Part shown: piece after piece, positions 1 to 8,461 of the stretch
How the letters are laid out: every line of letters starts with the position of its first letter
Numbering within the stretch: position 1 is the first letter of the stretch
From: JBFISM01 sp041608535
GTDB lineage: Bacteria > Actinomycetota > Acidimicrobiia > Spongiisociales > UBA5794
Direction of reading: 5' to 3'
Length of the DNA: 10,903 nt
Assembly (NCBI GenBank): GCA_041608535.1
Contig: JBFISM010000124.1
Span: 1-10,903 of the forward strand
The notes under the pieces: generated by a model
Seen by the model: only the letters and a program-made list of their open reading frames with translations
Told to the model about the DNA's origin: nothing
Database searches by the model: none
Position numbers and translations under genes: made by a program

Positions 1-1
1 C

Positions 2-61
2 GTGTTCGCAGCGGTCGCTTTCGCCATCACAACGGTTCTGTTGACGTTGCTTTGGCGCTGA
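2..61 (+). CDS. C-terminal end of an upstream gene, possible membrane protein (partial)
   Basis: One frame entering from the left edge is open for 19 codons and ends at TGA 59-61. The residues are strongly hydrophobic (VFAAVAFAITTVLLTLL) and end in WR, which looks like a last transmembrane helix with a short cytoplasmic tail. The stop lies 55 bases before the next start, a normal spacing in an operon. The piece is too short to assign a family. Another frame is open to 120 but reads as a polar mixture and overlaps the ribosome binding site of the next gene, so it is less likely. What I see is only an open hydrophobic tail; that it is a gene end is inference. Confidence 0.35.
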   Translation: MFAAVAFAITTVLLTLLWR

Positions 62-102
62 TCCGCTGGATCGGTCTGCTCGCAGCCAGCCCGCACGCAA
101 CC

Positions 103-109
103 AAGGAGG
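103..109 (+). promoter_or_regulatory. Ribosome binding site deciding a TTG start
   Basis: AAGGAGG lies seven bases before TTG 117 and is nearly a full complement of the 16S anti-Shine-Dalgarno. It supports the rare TTG start, which is also where the signal peptide begins. Confidence 0.8.
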
Positions 110-116
110 CAAAACC

Positions 117-1922
117 TTGACTCGATTGTGGCGCAGCCGCAAGGTCGCTTGGTTGGCCGCACTCCTCGCCTTTGCGCTCATCGCCGCTGCTTGCGGTGGC
201 GACGACGACACCGGTGAGGGTGAAGCCACGACGACCGCCGCACCTGAAGTAGAAGAAACCACCACGACCGCTGCTCCCGAGGTGACCACGACGGTTGCCG
301 AGACCACTACGACTGCTGCCGCCGGCAAGCAGTACGGTGGTGAGGTCATCGTCGCCGACGATCAGGAGCCGCCGACGCTGAACACGTTCGTACCGGGCGG
401 GGATAACTTCATCGTCTCGATCATCGGGCAGGGGTACTTCGCCGGCGTCCAGGAGATCGACGGCTTCACGCTCGACTACATCCCCGAGCTGGTCACGGAA
501 CTGCCGACGCTCGAGAACGGTGGCGTGACCGTCAATGACGACGGCACGATGACCGTGAACTACACGATCCGCGAGGAGGCCGTGTGGTCGGACGGAACCC
601 CGATCTCGGGTGACGACTTCCAGTTCACGCTCGACACGATCATGGATCCGGATATCCCGGCGAGCAAGCTCACGTACGAGGACATCGTGTCCACCGAGGT
701 GGGCCCGAAGACATTCACGTACACGATGTCGGCTCCGACGACGCTGTACGAGACCATCTTCGACACCATCATCCCGAAGCATGCCGTGGAAGGCTCGGAC
801 TTCCTCACCGATTGGAACGAGACGATGTGGCCCTCGGGCGGTCCGTTCATCTTCGATGAGTGGCGTCCCGGTGAGTTCCTCCGGCTGGTTCGCAACGACA
901 ACTACTGGATGACCGACCCGGAGACCGGCGACCAGCTGCCGTACCTCGACAGCGTCGTCTTCCGGTTCATCCCGGAGACCGAGTCGGTCATCAACGCCTT
1001 CCGGGCACGCGAGGTCGATGTGATCCAGACGCCGCCGGCGACGGAGGCGATCGAGGCCCTGCAGGCACTGGAGCCCGAGGGTGCGATCGTGGAGGTGTTG
1101 AGTGGTCCGGTTTGGGAGCACCTGAACTTCCAGTTCGGCACCGACAACCGGAACGCCAACACGGCGAACGCCAACCTGAACTACCGGAAGTGCATCGCAC
1201 ATGCCGTCGACAAGGCGCAGATCGTCGATGAGATCCTCGCCGGTCAGGTCGAGCCGTTGACGTCGTTCGTCGAGGTCTACAACCCAACCCTCTCGCAGGG
1301 TTCGTGGGCCCAGTACGACTACAACGTCGAGGGCGCAACGGCATTCTGCGACGCCGCAAAAGAAGAGCTGGGCGTCGACACGCTCGAAGCGATCTTCTCG
1401 ACCACGTCGAACAACGACGCTCGGGTGAAGCTGTCTGAGCTCTTCGTCGACATGTTCACCGCAGTCGGCATCGACTACACGAACGAGCTCGAGGACTCGC
1501 AGCTCTTCTTCGGTGAGTCGGGCCCCAACGGCACCTACGACCTCGGTGAGTGGGCGTGGGTCGGCTCCCCGGGCCTGTCGGGACTCGTTGGGATCATGGA
1601 CGTTTGGGATCCCGAGGATCCTGATCCGTCCCTCAACAACTGGTATCGGTACGGCACGCCGGGCTCGACGCTGATCGATGAGCACACGGCCCGCTTTGCG
1701 GAGATTCGTGACGAGCTCAACGCATCCGTCGACCCGACCGTGCTCGAGCCGCTGATCACCGAGGCAGAGAGCCTCTTGGCAGATCAGGCGGTCTTCGTTC
1801 CGCTGTACGCCCGTCTGGTGGTGGCAGCGGTGTGGGGCGACGAGGTCGGGGGCTTCAAGCACAACCCGACGCAGGCCAGCCACACGTGGAACCTGGAGAG
1901 CTGGTACCGCGTCGACCTCTAG
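117..1922 (+). CDS. Peptide-type ABC transporter solute-binding lipoprotein (SBP_bac_5 family)
   Basis: This is the extracytoplasmic receptor of the importer encoded just downstream. It binds a peptide or similar solute outside the membrane and delivers it to the two permeases. The TTG start is set by AAGGAGG at 103-109. Residues 1-25 form a signal peptide (basic start RLWRSRK, then a hydrophobic core) ending in a lipobox with the lipidated Cys26. A low-complexity linker rich in Thr, Ala and Glu (about 37-68) tethers the binding domain. The family hallmark WSDGTPISGDDFQFTLDTI is at 157-175, and NYRKCIAHAVDKAQIV at 355-370 matches the conserved region before the hinge. Cys359 and Cys411 could form a disulfide. 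At 601 residues it is slightly long for the family because of the linker. Substrate cannot be read from sequence: peptides are most likely, but family members also bind nickel, sugars or opines. Two hairpins follow the stop codon. Confidence 0.93.
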   Translation: MTRLWRSRKVAWLAALLAFALIAAACGGDDDTGEGEATTTAAPEVEETTTTAAPEVTTTVAETTTTAAAGKQYGGEVIVADDQEPPTLNTFVPGGDNFIVSIIGQGYFAGVQEIDGFTLDYIPELVTELPTLENGGVTVNDDGTMTVNYTIREEAVWSDGTPISGDDFQFTLDTIMDPDIPASKLTYEDIVSTEVGPKTFTYTMSAPTTLYETIFDTIIPKHAVEGSDFLTDWNETMWPSGGPFIFDEWRPGEFLRLVRNDNYWMTDPETGDQLPYLDSVVFRFIPETESVINAFRAREVDVIQTPPATEAIEALQALEPEGAIVEVLSGPVWEHLNFQFGTDNRNANTANANLNYRKCIAHAVDKAQIVDEILAGQVEPLTSFVEVYNPTLSQGSWAQYDYNVEGATAFCDAAKEELGVDTLEAIFSTTSNNDARVKLSELFVDMFTAVGIDYTNELEDSQLFFGESGPNGTYDLGEWAWVGSPGLSGLVGIMDVWDPEDPDPSLNNWYRYGTPGSTLIDEHTARFAEIRDELNASVDPTVLEPLITEAESLLADQAVFVPLYARLVVAAVWGDEVGGFKHNPTQASHTWNLESWYRVDL

Positions 1923-1931
1923 GGATCGATG

Positions 1932-1951
1932 CCTCGACCTTCCGGTCGAGG
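1932..1951 (+). terminator. Hairpin just after the binding-protein gene
   Basis: CCTCGACC at 1932-1939 pairs perfectly with GGTCGAGG at 1944-1951 around a TTCC loop. It starts ten bases after the stop codon. There is no T-run, so I read it as a possible RNA-stabilising or attenuating structure rather than a proven terminator. Confidence 0.45.
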
Positions 1952-1967
1952 GGTACCAACGAGCCAT

Positions 1968-1996
1968 ACGGAGGGCCCGCAATGCGGGCCCTCCGT
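1968..1996 (+). terminator. Strong hairpin, probable terminator or attenuator
   Basis: ACGGAGGGCCCGC at 1968-1980 and GCGGGCCCTCCGT at 1984-1996 form a perfect 13-bp GC-rich stem with an AAT loop. No T-tract follows. It lies between the binding protein and the permeases, where partial termination or protection from 3' decay would raise the level of the binding protein over the membrane parts, as is known for malE-malF-type operons. Complete or partial termination cannot be told from sequence. Confidence 0.6.
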
Positions 1997-2064
1997 CGCG
2001 TCTGCGGTCGATGAGGGGCACGTCGGCGCTCCGACGGCCGGGTGCGTGATCTCAGACCCGTTGG

Positions 2065-2070
2065 TACACT
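2065..2070 (+). promoter_or_regulatory. Possible -10 element before the permease genes
   Basis: TACACT fits the actinobacterial TANNNT -10 pattern and lies 36 bases before the permease start, after the strong hairpin. No convincing -35 hexamer is seen at 16-18 bases upstream. If real, it would let the permease and ATPase genes be transcribed apart from the binding protein. Confidence 0.3.
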
Positions 2071-2106
2071 CGACGACGCAACTTCGCCGGAGGCAGGAGA
2101 GGGAGC

Positions 2107-3273
2107 ATGCTGGCCTACATCGTCCGCCGTCTGGTGTATGGCGCAGTCACACTGCTCGCCTTGAGCATCGTGGTGTTCTTCCTGATCCAGGCGGGGGGCG
2201 GATCACCTCTCGATCGCCTGCGGGGAAACCCCCGGATGTCCAACCTCATCCCGGTGCTGACCGAGCATTTCGGTCTCGACAAGCCTGCCATCCAGCAGTA
2301 CCTGACGTGGTTGCGGAGCTTCCTGTCGGTCGATCGCTTCGAGGTGAGCGGTATCTCTCCACTCGTCGCCCTGGGCTCGGCGGTGGTCTACACCATCGGG
2401 GCGTTCGTCATCACGGTCAAGAGGACGTGGTGGCGCAGCTTCCGTGCCTTCTCGATCGTCTTCGTGTGGCTCCTGGCCATATGGTTCGCCAAGGGACGCA
2501 TCGACTTCTCCCTGAACTGGAGCCAGTCGTTCCGCGGTGACGGGCCGGTGTGGGACTTGATCTTCGGGGCCGCCGGAGCCACGTTCCGCCTCGGCCTGGC
2601 GGCGCTGACGATTGCTCTCATCGTGGGTATACCGCTCGGCATCTACCAGGCGATCCGTCAATACTCGTTCTTCGACCAGCTGGGCACGACCTTCGCCTTC
2701 GCCACGTACTCCACGCCGATCTTCATCATCGCCGTGGGACTCCAGCTCCTCCTCGCCCTCTATCTGGAACGATGGACGGGGGTGAAGCTGTTCTACGTCG
2801 CCGGGATGACGAGCACCAACTACGCGGTTCTGGGCTTCTGGGCACAGCTCGGTGACATCGTGCAGCACCTGACGCTGCCGGCCATGTCGATTGCCCTCAT
2901 CTCGATCGCCCAGTACTCGCGCTTCCAGCGCGCCTCGATGCTCGAGGTGATGCACAGCGACTACCTACGCACCGCCAAGGCCAAGGGACTCCCGCGCCGG
3001 CGGGTCATCGTGAAGCATGCGATGCGCAACGCCCTGATCCCAATCGTCACACTGGTGTCGATCGATATCGCCGGAATCATCGGCGGTGCCATCATCACGG
3101 AGTCGATCTTCGGGTGGCCCGGGGTGGGCCGCCTGTACATCGGAGCGATCAACGCCGTCGACTACCCGGTGATCATGGCGGTCGTGATGGCGATCGGGAT
3201 CGGGATCGTCATCATGAACATCATCGCCGACATCCTCTATGGCGTGTTGGATCCGCGGGTTCGGTATGAGTGA
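2107..3273 (+). CDS. Peptide-type ABC transporter permease, DppB-like, with extra membrane segment
   Basis: This is the first of two integral membrane subunits forming the import channel. ATG 2107 is preceded by AGGAGAGGG. The N-terminus MLAYIVRRLVYGAVTLLAL is typical of DppB, with helix 1 at about 8-28. GLDKPAIQQYLTWL (56-69) matches the conserved periplasmic loop. The cytoplasmic EAA loop that docks on the ATPases is at about 276-315 (SMLEVMHSDYLRTAKAKGL at 277-295, then the HAMRNALIP stretch), and the end DPRVRYE is typical. The protein has 388 residues against roughly 310-340 in the family. The surplus is an insertion at about 76-130 with two hydrophobic stretches (84-104 and 112-128), placed inside the first periplasmic loop. 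Partners are the DppC-like, DppD-like and DppF-like proteins encoded next. The family is clear; the role of the insertion is unknown. Confidence 0.93.
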   Translation: MLAYIVRRLVYGAVTLLALSIVVFFLIQAGGGSPLDRLRGNPRMSNLIPVLTEHFGLDKPAIQQYLTWLRSFLSVDRFEVSGISPLVALGSAVVYTIGAFVITVKRTWWRSFRAFSIVFVWLLAIWFAKGRIDFSLNWSQSFRGDGPVWDLIFGAAGATFRLGLAALTIALIVGIPLGIYQAIRQYSFFDQLGTTFAFATYSTPIFIIAVGLQLLLALYLERWTGVKLFYVAGMTSTNYAVLGFWAQLGDIVQHLTLPAMSIALISIAQYSRFQRASMLEVMHSDYLRTAKAKGLPRRRVIVKHAMRNALIPIVTLVSIDIAGIIGGAIITESIFGWPGVGRLYIGAINAVDYPVIMAVVMAIGIGIVIMNIIADILYGVLDPRVRYE

Positions 3274-3341
3274 ATCCGGCGGGGCCGGGCGCCCCGACGG
3301 CGAGGTGGTGATGGGTGGGGAGTAACACCCAGGAGCCGCTC

Positions 3342-4337
3342 ATGCCCGACTCGGGTCGCAGCGATCTCATCGATGCGGTGGAAGGTCTCGCCATCGAGCC
3401 GGTCACGCAATGGGACCTGTTCTGGAGCAGGCTCCGTCGGCATCGCTTTGCCATGTTGTCCGCTGGCTTCCTCGTCGTCGTCACGATCATCGCTCTCGCC
3501 GCTCCTCTCTTCACCTGTCCCCCGGGAGACGCCAACCAGTTCTGCGGGAGACCCCTCGAGAGCTTCGCCGAGCAGCTCAAGGACCCCGCGGGTCGTCTCT
3601 ACGTGAACATCGCACCGCGCGGCGACTTCCCCTTTGGGACCGACGAGCTGGCGCGCGACGTTCTCTCCCGGGTGGTGCACGGCGGACGCGCCAGCCTGCT
3701 CGTCGGTGTGCTCACCGGGTTGCTGGTCGCCGTGTTAGGCACCATCGTCGGCTCCATTGCCGGCTACTACCCCGGGCCCGTCGATCAATCGTTGATGCGC
3801 TTCACGGACCTCGTGCTGGGCCTGCCGCTGCTGCCCGTCGCCATCGTCGTGGGGCGGTTGTTGCCGGAGCTCGAGTTCTTACCCAGGTGGGCGAAGGAGG
3901 GGGTGTGGGGCATCTCTTTCATGCTGGGCCTTCTCCTGTGGGGATCACTCGCCCGGATCGTGCGTGCCGAGTTCCTCTCGCTGCGTGAGAAGGAGTTCGT
4001 CGAAGCGGCGCGGGCGGCCGGGGCCACCGACCGCCGGATCATCTTTCGCCACATCCTGCCGAACGCGATGAGCCCGATCATCGTCCAGACCACGCTGATC
4101 GTGAGTCTGGCGATCATTCTCGAGGCGGCGCTCTCGTTTCTGGGCTTCGGTGTCCGGCCGCCCATCCCCACCTGGGGCGGCATGGCAGCCTCGGGTGCGG
4201 GGGTCGCCGTGCGCGGCTTCTGGTGGGAGCTCGTCTTCTCGGCCAGCGCGCTCATCATGACGGTACTGGCGGTCAACTACATCGGCGACGGGTTGCGCGA
4301 CGCGCTCGACCCCACGCAGACCATCGAGCGAAGGTAG
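3342..4337 (+). CDS. Peptide-type ABC transporter permease, DppC-like
   Basis: This is the second membrane subunit of the importer and pairs with the DppB-like protein. ATG 3342 is chosen because AGGAG (3331-3335) lies six bases before it. A GTG at 3315 in the same frame would add nine residues and has only a weaker GAGGTGG site. The protein has 331 residues: a cytoplasmic N-tail, helix 1 at about 35-56, a periplasmic part including DFPFGTDELARDVLSRVVHG (about 95-114, the family signature before the permease core), and the EAA loop FVEAARAAGATDRRIIFRHI (about 219-238). The C-terminus GDGLRDALDPT is typical of DppC/OppC. The gap after the first permease gene (68 bases) holds a 19-codon frame from ATG 3266 to TAA 3325, which may be incidental. 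The stop is five bases before the next start, so translation is probably coupled. Confidence 0.92.
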   Translation: MPDSGRSDLIDAVEGLAIEPVTQWDLFWSRLRRHRFAMLSAGFLVVVTIIALAAPLFTCPPGDANQFCGRPLESFAEQLKDPAGRLYVNIAPRGDFPFGTDELARDVLSRVVHGGRASLLVGVLTGLLVAVLGTIVGSIAGYYPGPVDQSLMRFTDLVLGLPLLPVAIVVGRLLPELEFLPRWAKEGVWGISFMLGLLLWGSLARIVRAEFLSLREKEFVEAARAAGATDRRIIFRHILPNAMSPIIVQTTLIVSLAIILEAALSFLGFGVRPPIPTWGGMAASGAGVAVRGFWWELVFSASALIMTVLAVNYIGDGLRDALDPTQTIERR

Positions 4338-4342
4338 GCCGG

Positions 4343-5391
4343 GTGAGCGAGAACCTCCTGGAAGTCAGCGATCTGCGGACGTACTTCAGCACGGAAGAGG
4401 GGATTGTCCGTGCCGTGGAGAACGTCTCGTTCACGATGAAGCGCGGCGAGCGCCGCGGCGTGGTTGGCGAGTCCGGCTCGGGCAAGTCGGTCACGGCGAT
4501 GTCGATCATGCGGCTCATCGAGCCCCCGGCCGGCGAGATCGTCACCGGCAAGATCGTGTTCAACGGTGTGAACCTGCTCGAGCTGGCCGAGGACGACATG
4601 CAAGAAGTCCGCGGCGGGCAGATCGCCATGATCTTCCAGGACCCGATGACTGCGCTCAACCCGGTCTACACGATCGGCGACCAGCTCATGGAGACGGTGC
4701 TTCTCCACCAGGATGTCAGCCGATCCCAGGCTCGGGAGATCGTGATCCAGTCTCTGGTCGACGTGCAAATCCCACGGGCACACGACCGGCTCGACGACTA
4801 TCCGCATCAGTTCTCCGGTGGGATGCGACAACGGGTGATGATCGCCATGGGCTTGTCCTGCAATCCCCAGCTCCTGATCGCCGACGAGCCGACCACGGCG
4901 CTCGACGTCACCACCCAGGCTCAGATCCTCGACTTGATGCTCAAGCTGGCCGACGACCGCGGTACGGCCGTGATGCTGATCACCCACGACCTCGGCGTCG
5001 TTGCCGGGTTCTGCGACACCCTGCAGGTCATGTACGCCGGCACGATCGTCGAGTCGGGAAAGGCCGACGAGATCTACTACGACCCGCAGCACCCCTATAC
5101 GTGGGGTCTCCTCTCGTCGATGACCCGTTTGGACGAGGCGCAGCGCCAGCGCCTCCACTCCGTGAAGGGCGCTCCACCCTCGCTCATCAACCTCCCGAAG
5201 GGCTGCCGCTTCCGTCCTCGCTGCGACTTCGCCATCGAGGTCTGCGGGAAGGCGCTTCCCATCCTCCAGCCGAGCGGTTCCGGCGGCCAGATGGCGGCGT
5301 GTCACCGGGCCGAAGAGCTCCATCTGGCATCGATCGACGTTGCCGCGTCGGCCCCCGTGGACGCACGCACGGCGTCCCAGGAGGTCGTCGG

Positions 5392-5395
<4 letters not shown>
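4343..5395 (+). CDS. Peptide-type ABC transporter ATPase, DppD-like
   Basis: This is one of two cytoplasmic ATPases that power the importer. GTG 4343 is chosen because the protein then begins directly at the ABC domain (SENLLEVSDLRTYF) and AAGG at 4331-4334 lies eight bases before it. The frame is open further upstream, but that part overlaps the permease gene. Visible motifs in the 350 residues are Walker A GESGSGKS (42-49), Q-loop Gln99 in IFQDP, signature FSGGMRQR (157-164), Walker B LLIADE (177-182) and switch His215. The C-terminal oligopeptide/dipeptide extension has Cys288, Cys294, Cys301 and Cys320 in the pattern that holds a [4Fe-4S] cluster in studied DppD proteins. Cluster binding here is inference. 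The last codons overlap the next start as ATGA. It should form a heterodimer with the DppF-like protein. Confidence 0.94.
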
Positions 5396-6465
<1,070 letters not shown>

Positions 6466-6527
6466 GGGGCACAACGCAGGGTGGTTGACGCATGCACACG
6501 CCTCCGCCATGAGGCAGACTGGCGAGC

Positions 6528-7844
6528 ATGAACCGAGTCCTCATCCTGGGCGCCGCAGGGCGCGACTTCCACAACTTCAACGTCCTCTATCGCAACGATC
6601 CCACCACGGTGGTCGTGGGGTTCACCGCCACGCAGATCCCGAACATCGCCGACCGTCGCTACCCACCCGAGCTCGCCGGGGACCAATACCCGGACGGCAT
6701 CCCGATCTACCAGGAGGCGGAGCTCGAGAACGTGATCCGCACCAACGACGTCGACACCGCGCTGTTCGCCTACTCCGACGTGTCGCACGAGACCGTGATG
6801 CACCTCGCGGCGAGGGCCGTGGCGGCGGGTGCCGGCTTTGCACTGGCAGGGCGGTCGACGATGCTCGAGGCGTCCGTGCCGGTGGTGGCGGTCACGGCGG
6901 CGCGGACCGGGTCGGGTAAGAGTCAGACGAGCCGGGCCGTCCGCCGCATCCTCGCCGATGCCGGGAAATCGGTTGCGGCGATCCGCCACCCGATGCCGTA
7001 CGGCGACCTGGTGCGGCAGCGCGTGCAACGGTTCGCTACGGCCCAGGACCTCGATGACGCCGACGTGACGATCGAGGAGCGGGAGGAGTACGAGCCGTAC
7101 CTGCGGGAGGGAGCCACCATCTTCGCCGGGGTGGACTATGGCGACATCCTGGCGGCGGCGCAGGCGGAGGCCGACATCATCCTGTGGGACGGCGGGAACA
7201 ACGACCTTCCCTTCATCCGGCCCGACCTCTGGATCTGCGTGGTGGACCCCCACCGGCCCGGTCACGAGCTCACCTACTGGCCCGGCGAGGCCAATGTGCG
7301 CAGCGCCGACGTCGTCGTCATCAACAAGGTGGACACGGCTCCGCAAGAGGGGCTCGAGGTGGTTCGGAGGAACATCGCCGAGCTCGCCCCCGACGCCGCC
7401 GTGATCGAGGCGGCGTCTCCCATCACGGTCGAGGACCCGGCGCTCATCTCCGGCAAGAGGGTCGTCGTCGTCGATGACGGGCCGACGATCACCCACGGCC
7501 ACATGCCGTTCGGTGCCGGGGTGATCGCCGCCAAGGCACACGGCGCCGCCGAGCTCGTCGACCCGCGACCCGCCGCGGTGGGGTCGATCGCCCGGGTGTT
7601 CGAGGCGTACCCCCACATCGGTCCCGTGCTCCCGGCAATGGGGTACGGCGACGAGCAGCGGAGCGAGCTCGAGGCAACCATCCGGGCTCTGGCCCCAGAC
7701 GCCGTCGTGGTCGGTACCCCGATCGATCTGGCGGCCATTCTCGACTTCGACGGGATCCCGCACACTCAGGTGACCTACGAGCTCGAGCAGCTGTCGGGTC
7801 CTCCGCTCGTATCGCTGCTGGACCATGTGGTGAGCATGGCGTGA
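6528..7844 (+). CDS. P-loop GTPase related to cyclic 2,3-diphosphoglycerate synthetase (COG2403-like)
   Basis: The 438-residue protein begins with a Rossmann-like segment (MNRVLILGAAGRDFHNFN) and continues to a P-loop ARTGSGKS at 125-132, a Walker B-like stretch DIILWDGGNND (216-226) and an NKVD guanine-specificity motif at 266-269. The HGHMPFGAGV segment (323-332) is also typical of the family. In methanogenic archaea a relative makes cyclic 2,3-diphosphoglycerate, an osmolyte and heat protectant. The bacterial members are of uncharacterised function, so I do not assign that reaction here. There is no good ribosome binding site before ATG 6528. CAGACT at 6515-6520 ends seven bases before the ATG, the spacing expected for a -10 of a leaderless transcript, but this is weak. 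The gene follows the transporter in the same direction after 62 bases and may be read through from it. The family call is strong; the reaction is unknown. Confidence 0.8.
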   Translation: MNRVLILGAAGRDFHNFNVLYRNDPTTVVVGFTATQIPNIADRRYPPELAGDQYPDGIPIYQEAELENVIRTNDVDTALFAYSDVSHETVMHLAARAVAAGAGFALAGRSTMLEASVPVVAVTAARTGSGKSQTSRAVRRILADAGKSVAAIRHPMPYGDLVRQRVQRFATAQDLDDADVTIEEREEYEPYLREGATIFAGVDYGDILAAAQAEADIILWDGGNNDLPFIRPDLWICVVDPHRPGHELTYWPGEANVRSADVVVINKVDTAPQEGLEVVRRNIAELAPDAAVIEAASPITVEDPALISGKRVVVVDDGPTITHGHMPFGAGVIAAKAHGAAELVDPRPAAVGSIARVFEAYPHIGPVLPAMGYGDEQRSELEATIRALAPDAVVVGTPIDLAAILDFDGIPHTQVTYELEQLSGPPLVSLLDHVVSMA

Positions 7845-7861
7845 CGGCGGGGGCGGTGGGC

Positions 7862-7867
7862 TACGCT
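7862..7867 (+). promoter_or_regulatory. Possible -10 element before the MaoC-like gene
   Basis: TACGCT matches TANNNT and lies 31 bases before the GTG start in the 54-base gap. No clear -35 is seen. Three copies of TCCCGA (7872-7889) sit between it and the start. Confidence 0.25.
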
Positions 7868-7898
7868 GCGGTCCCGATCCCGATCCCGAGGTGACGCC

Positions 7899-8339
7899 GT
7901 GAGTCTCGTCGAACAGCTCTCCGACAGGATCGGTGAGACCGTGGGCGTGGGCGAGTGGGTGACGATCACCCAGGAGCAGGTGAACGGCTTCGCCGACGCC
8001 ACGGGCGACCATCAGTGGATCCACGTCGATGCGGAGCGCGCGGCGCGCGGCCCCTTCGGCACGACGATCGCCCACGGTTTCCTGACGCTGTCGCTCATCG
8101 CCGGGCATGCCCCCATGGTCGATGTCGGTGACGTTCGGATGGCCGTCAACTACGGTCTCGATCGGGTGCGTTTCATCAGCCCTGTCCCGGTGGGGTCACG
8201 GGTCCGTGCCCACAGCGTGCTGCAAGAGGTGACCGAAGTGCCGGGAGGCGTTCAGCTGAAGCACGTGATCACGATGGAGCTGGAGGGCAGCGAGAAGCCG
8301 GCATGTGTCGCCGAGTCACTGGTGCGGCTCTACACGTGA
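7899..8339 (+). CDS. MaoC-type (R)-enoyl-CoA hydratase-like protein (Rv0130/NodN-like)
   Basis: This 146-residue single hot-dog domain protein probably hydrates or dehydrates an acyl-CoA thioester. The hydratase-2 motif is visible as FADATGDHQWIHVD (31-44), with Asp37 and His42 spaced like the Asp/His catalytic pair of PhaJ. It is followed by ARGPFGTTIAHGFLTLSL (about 48-65), which caps the active site. The WIHVD variant and the short length match the group around mycobacterial Rv0130 and NodN. GTG 7899 is taken as the start: the protein begins with the usual N-terminal helix, and GAGG (7888-7891) is a modest ribosome binding site. The partner substrate is not known. Such genes often sit alone beside acyl-CoA metabolism genes, but none is seen here. 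Repeats begin ten bases after the stop. Confidence 0.88.
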   Translation: MSLVEQLSDRIGETVGVGEWVTITQEQVNGFADATGDHQWIHVDAERAARGPFGTTIAHGFLTLSLIAGHAPMVDVGDVRMAVNYGLDRVRFISPVPVGSRVRAHSVLQEVTEVPGGVQLKHVITMELEGSEKPACVAESLVRLYT

Positions 8340-8348
8340 TGCTCGCGA

Positions 8349-8436
8349 CCCTGCTGAGCGCAGCGGAGGGCCCTGCTGAGCGCAGCGGAGGACCCCTGCT
8401 GAGCGCAGCGGAGGACCCTGCTGAGCGCAGCGGGAG
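8349..8436 (+). repeat. Four tandem copies of a 21-22 base hairpin-forming repeat
   Basis: The core CCCTGCTGAGCGCAGCGG occurs four times, at 8349, 8371, 8394 and 8416. The first three copies continue with AGG and are identical over 21 bases; the fourth ends GAG after the core. Start-to-start spacing is 22, 23 and 22. Each unit holds GCTG-AGCG-CAGC, a small hairpin. The core resembles the short palindromic TGAGCG-type repeats scattered in many bacterial genomes (from memory, not searched). The array fills the space between the MaoC-like gene and the tRNA promoter, and its last copy supplies a CTGAGC that could serve as a poor -35. Confidence 0.9.
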
Positions 8437-8450
8437 ACTCTCGGTATACT
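8421..8450 (+). promoter_or_regulatory. Probable promoter of the tRNA-Leu gene
   Basis: TATACT at 8445-8450 is a near-consensus -10, twelve bases before the mature tRNA. The best -35 candidate is CTGAGC at 8421-8426 with an 18-base spacer. It matches only three positions of TTGACA and lies inside the last tandem repeat copy. Confidence 0.5.
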
Positions 8451-8461
8451 TCCCGACCCAC

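Noticed and set aside
60..72. Small palindrome GATCC-GCT-GGATC before the binding-protein gene
   Set aside because: The five-base stem is too short to support a terminator or operator call.
27..2021. Long minus-strand open frame (664 codons) over the binding-protein gene
   Set aside because: It is a shadow of high-GC coding DNA: arginine- and valine-rich, no domain motifs, and fully antisense to a gene with a clear signal peptide and family motifs.
4277..5323. Minus-strand open frame over the DppD-like gene
   Set aside because: Antisense of conserved ATPase motifs with low-complexity His/Asp/Arg composition.
7872..7889. TCCCGA repeated three times before the MaoC-like gene
   Set aside because: A three-copy hexamer in GC-rich DNA is common; it was kept only as a note with the promoter candidate.
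8349..8436. CRISPR array
   Set aside because: Units are tandem with 1-2 base gaps at most, so there are no spacers, and no cas genes are near.
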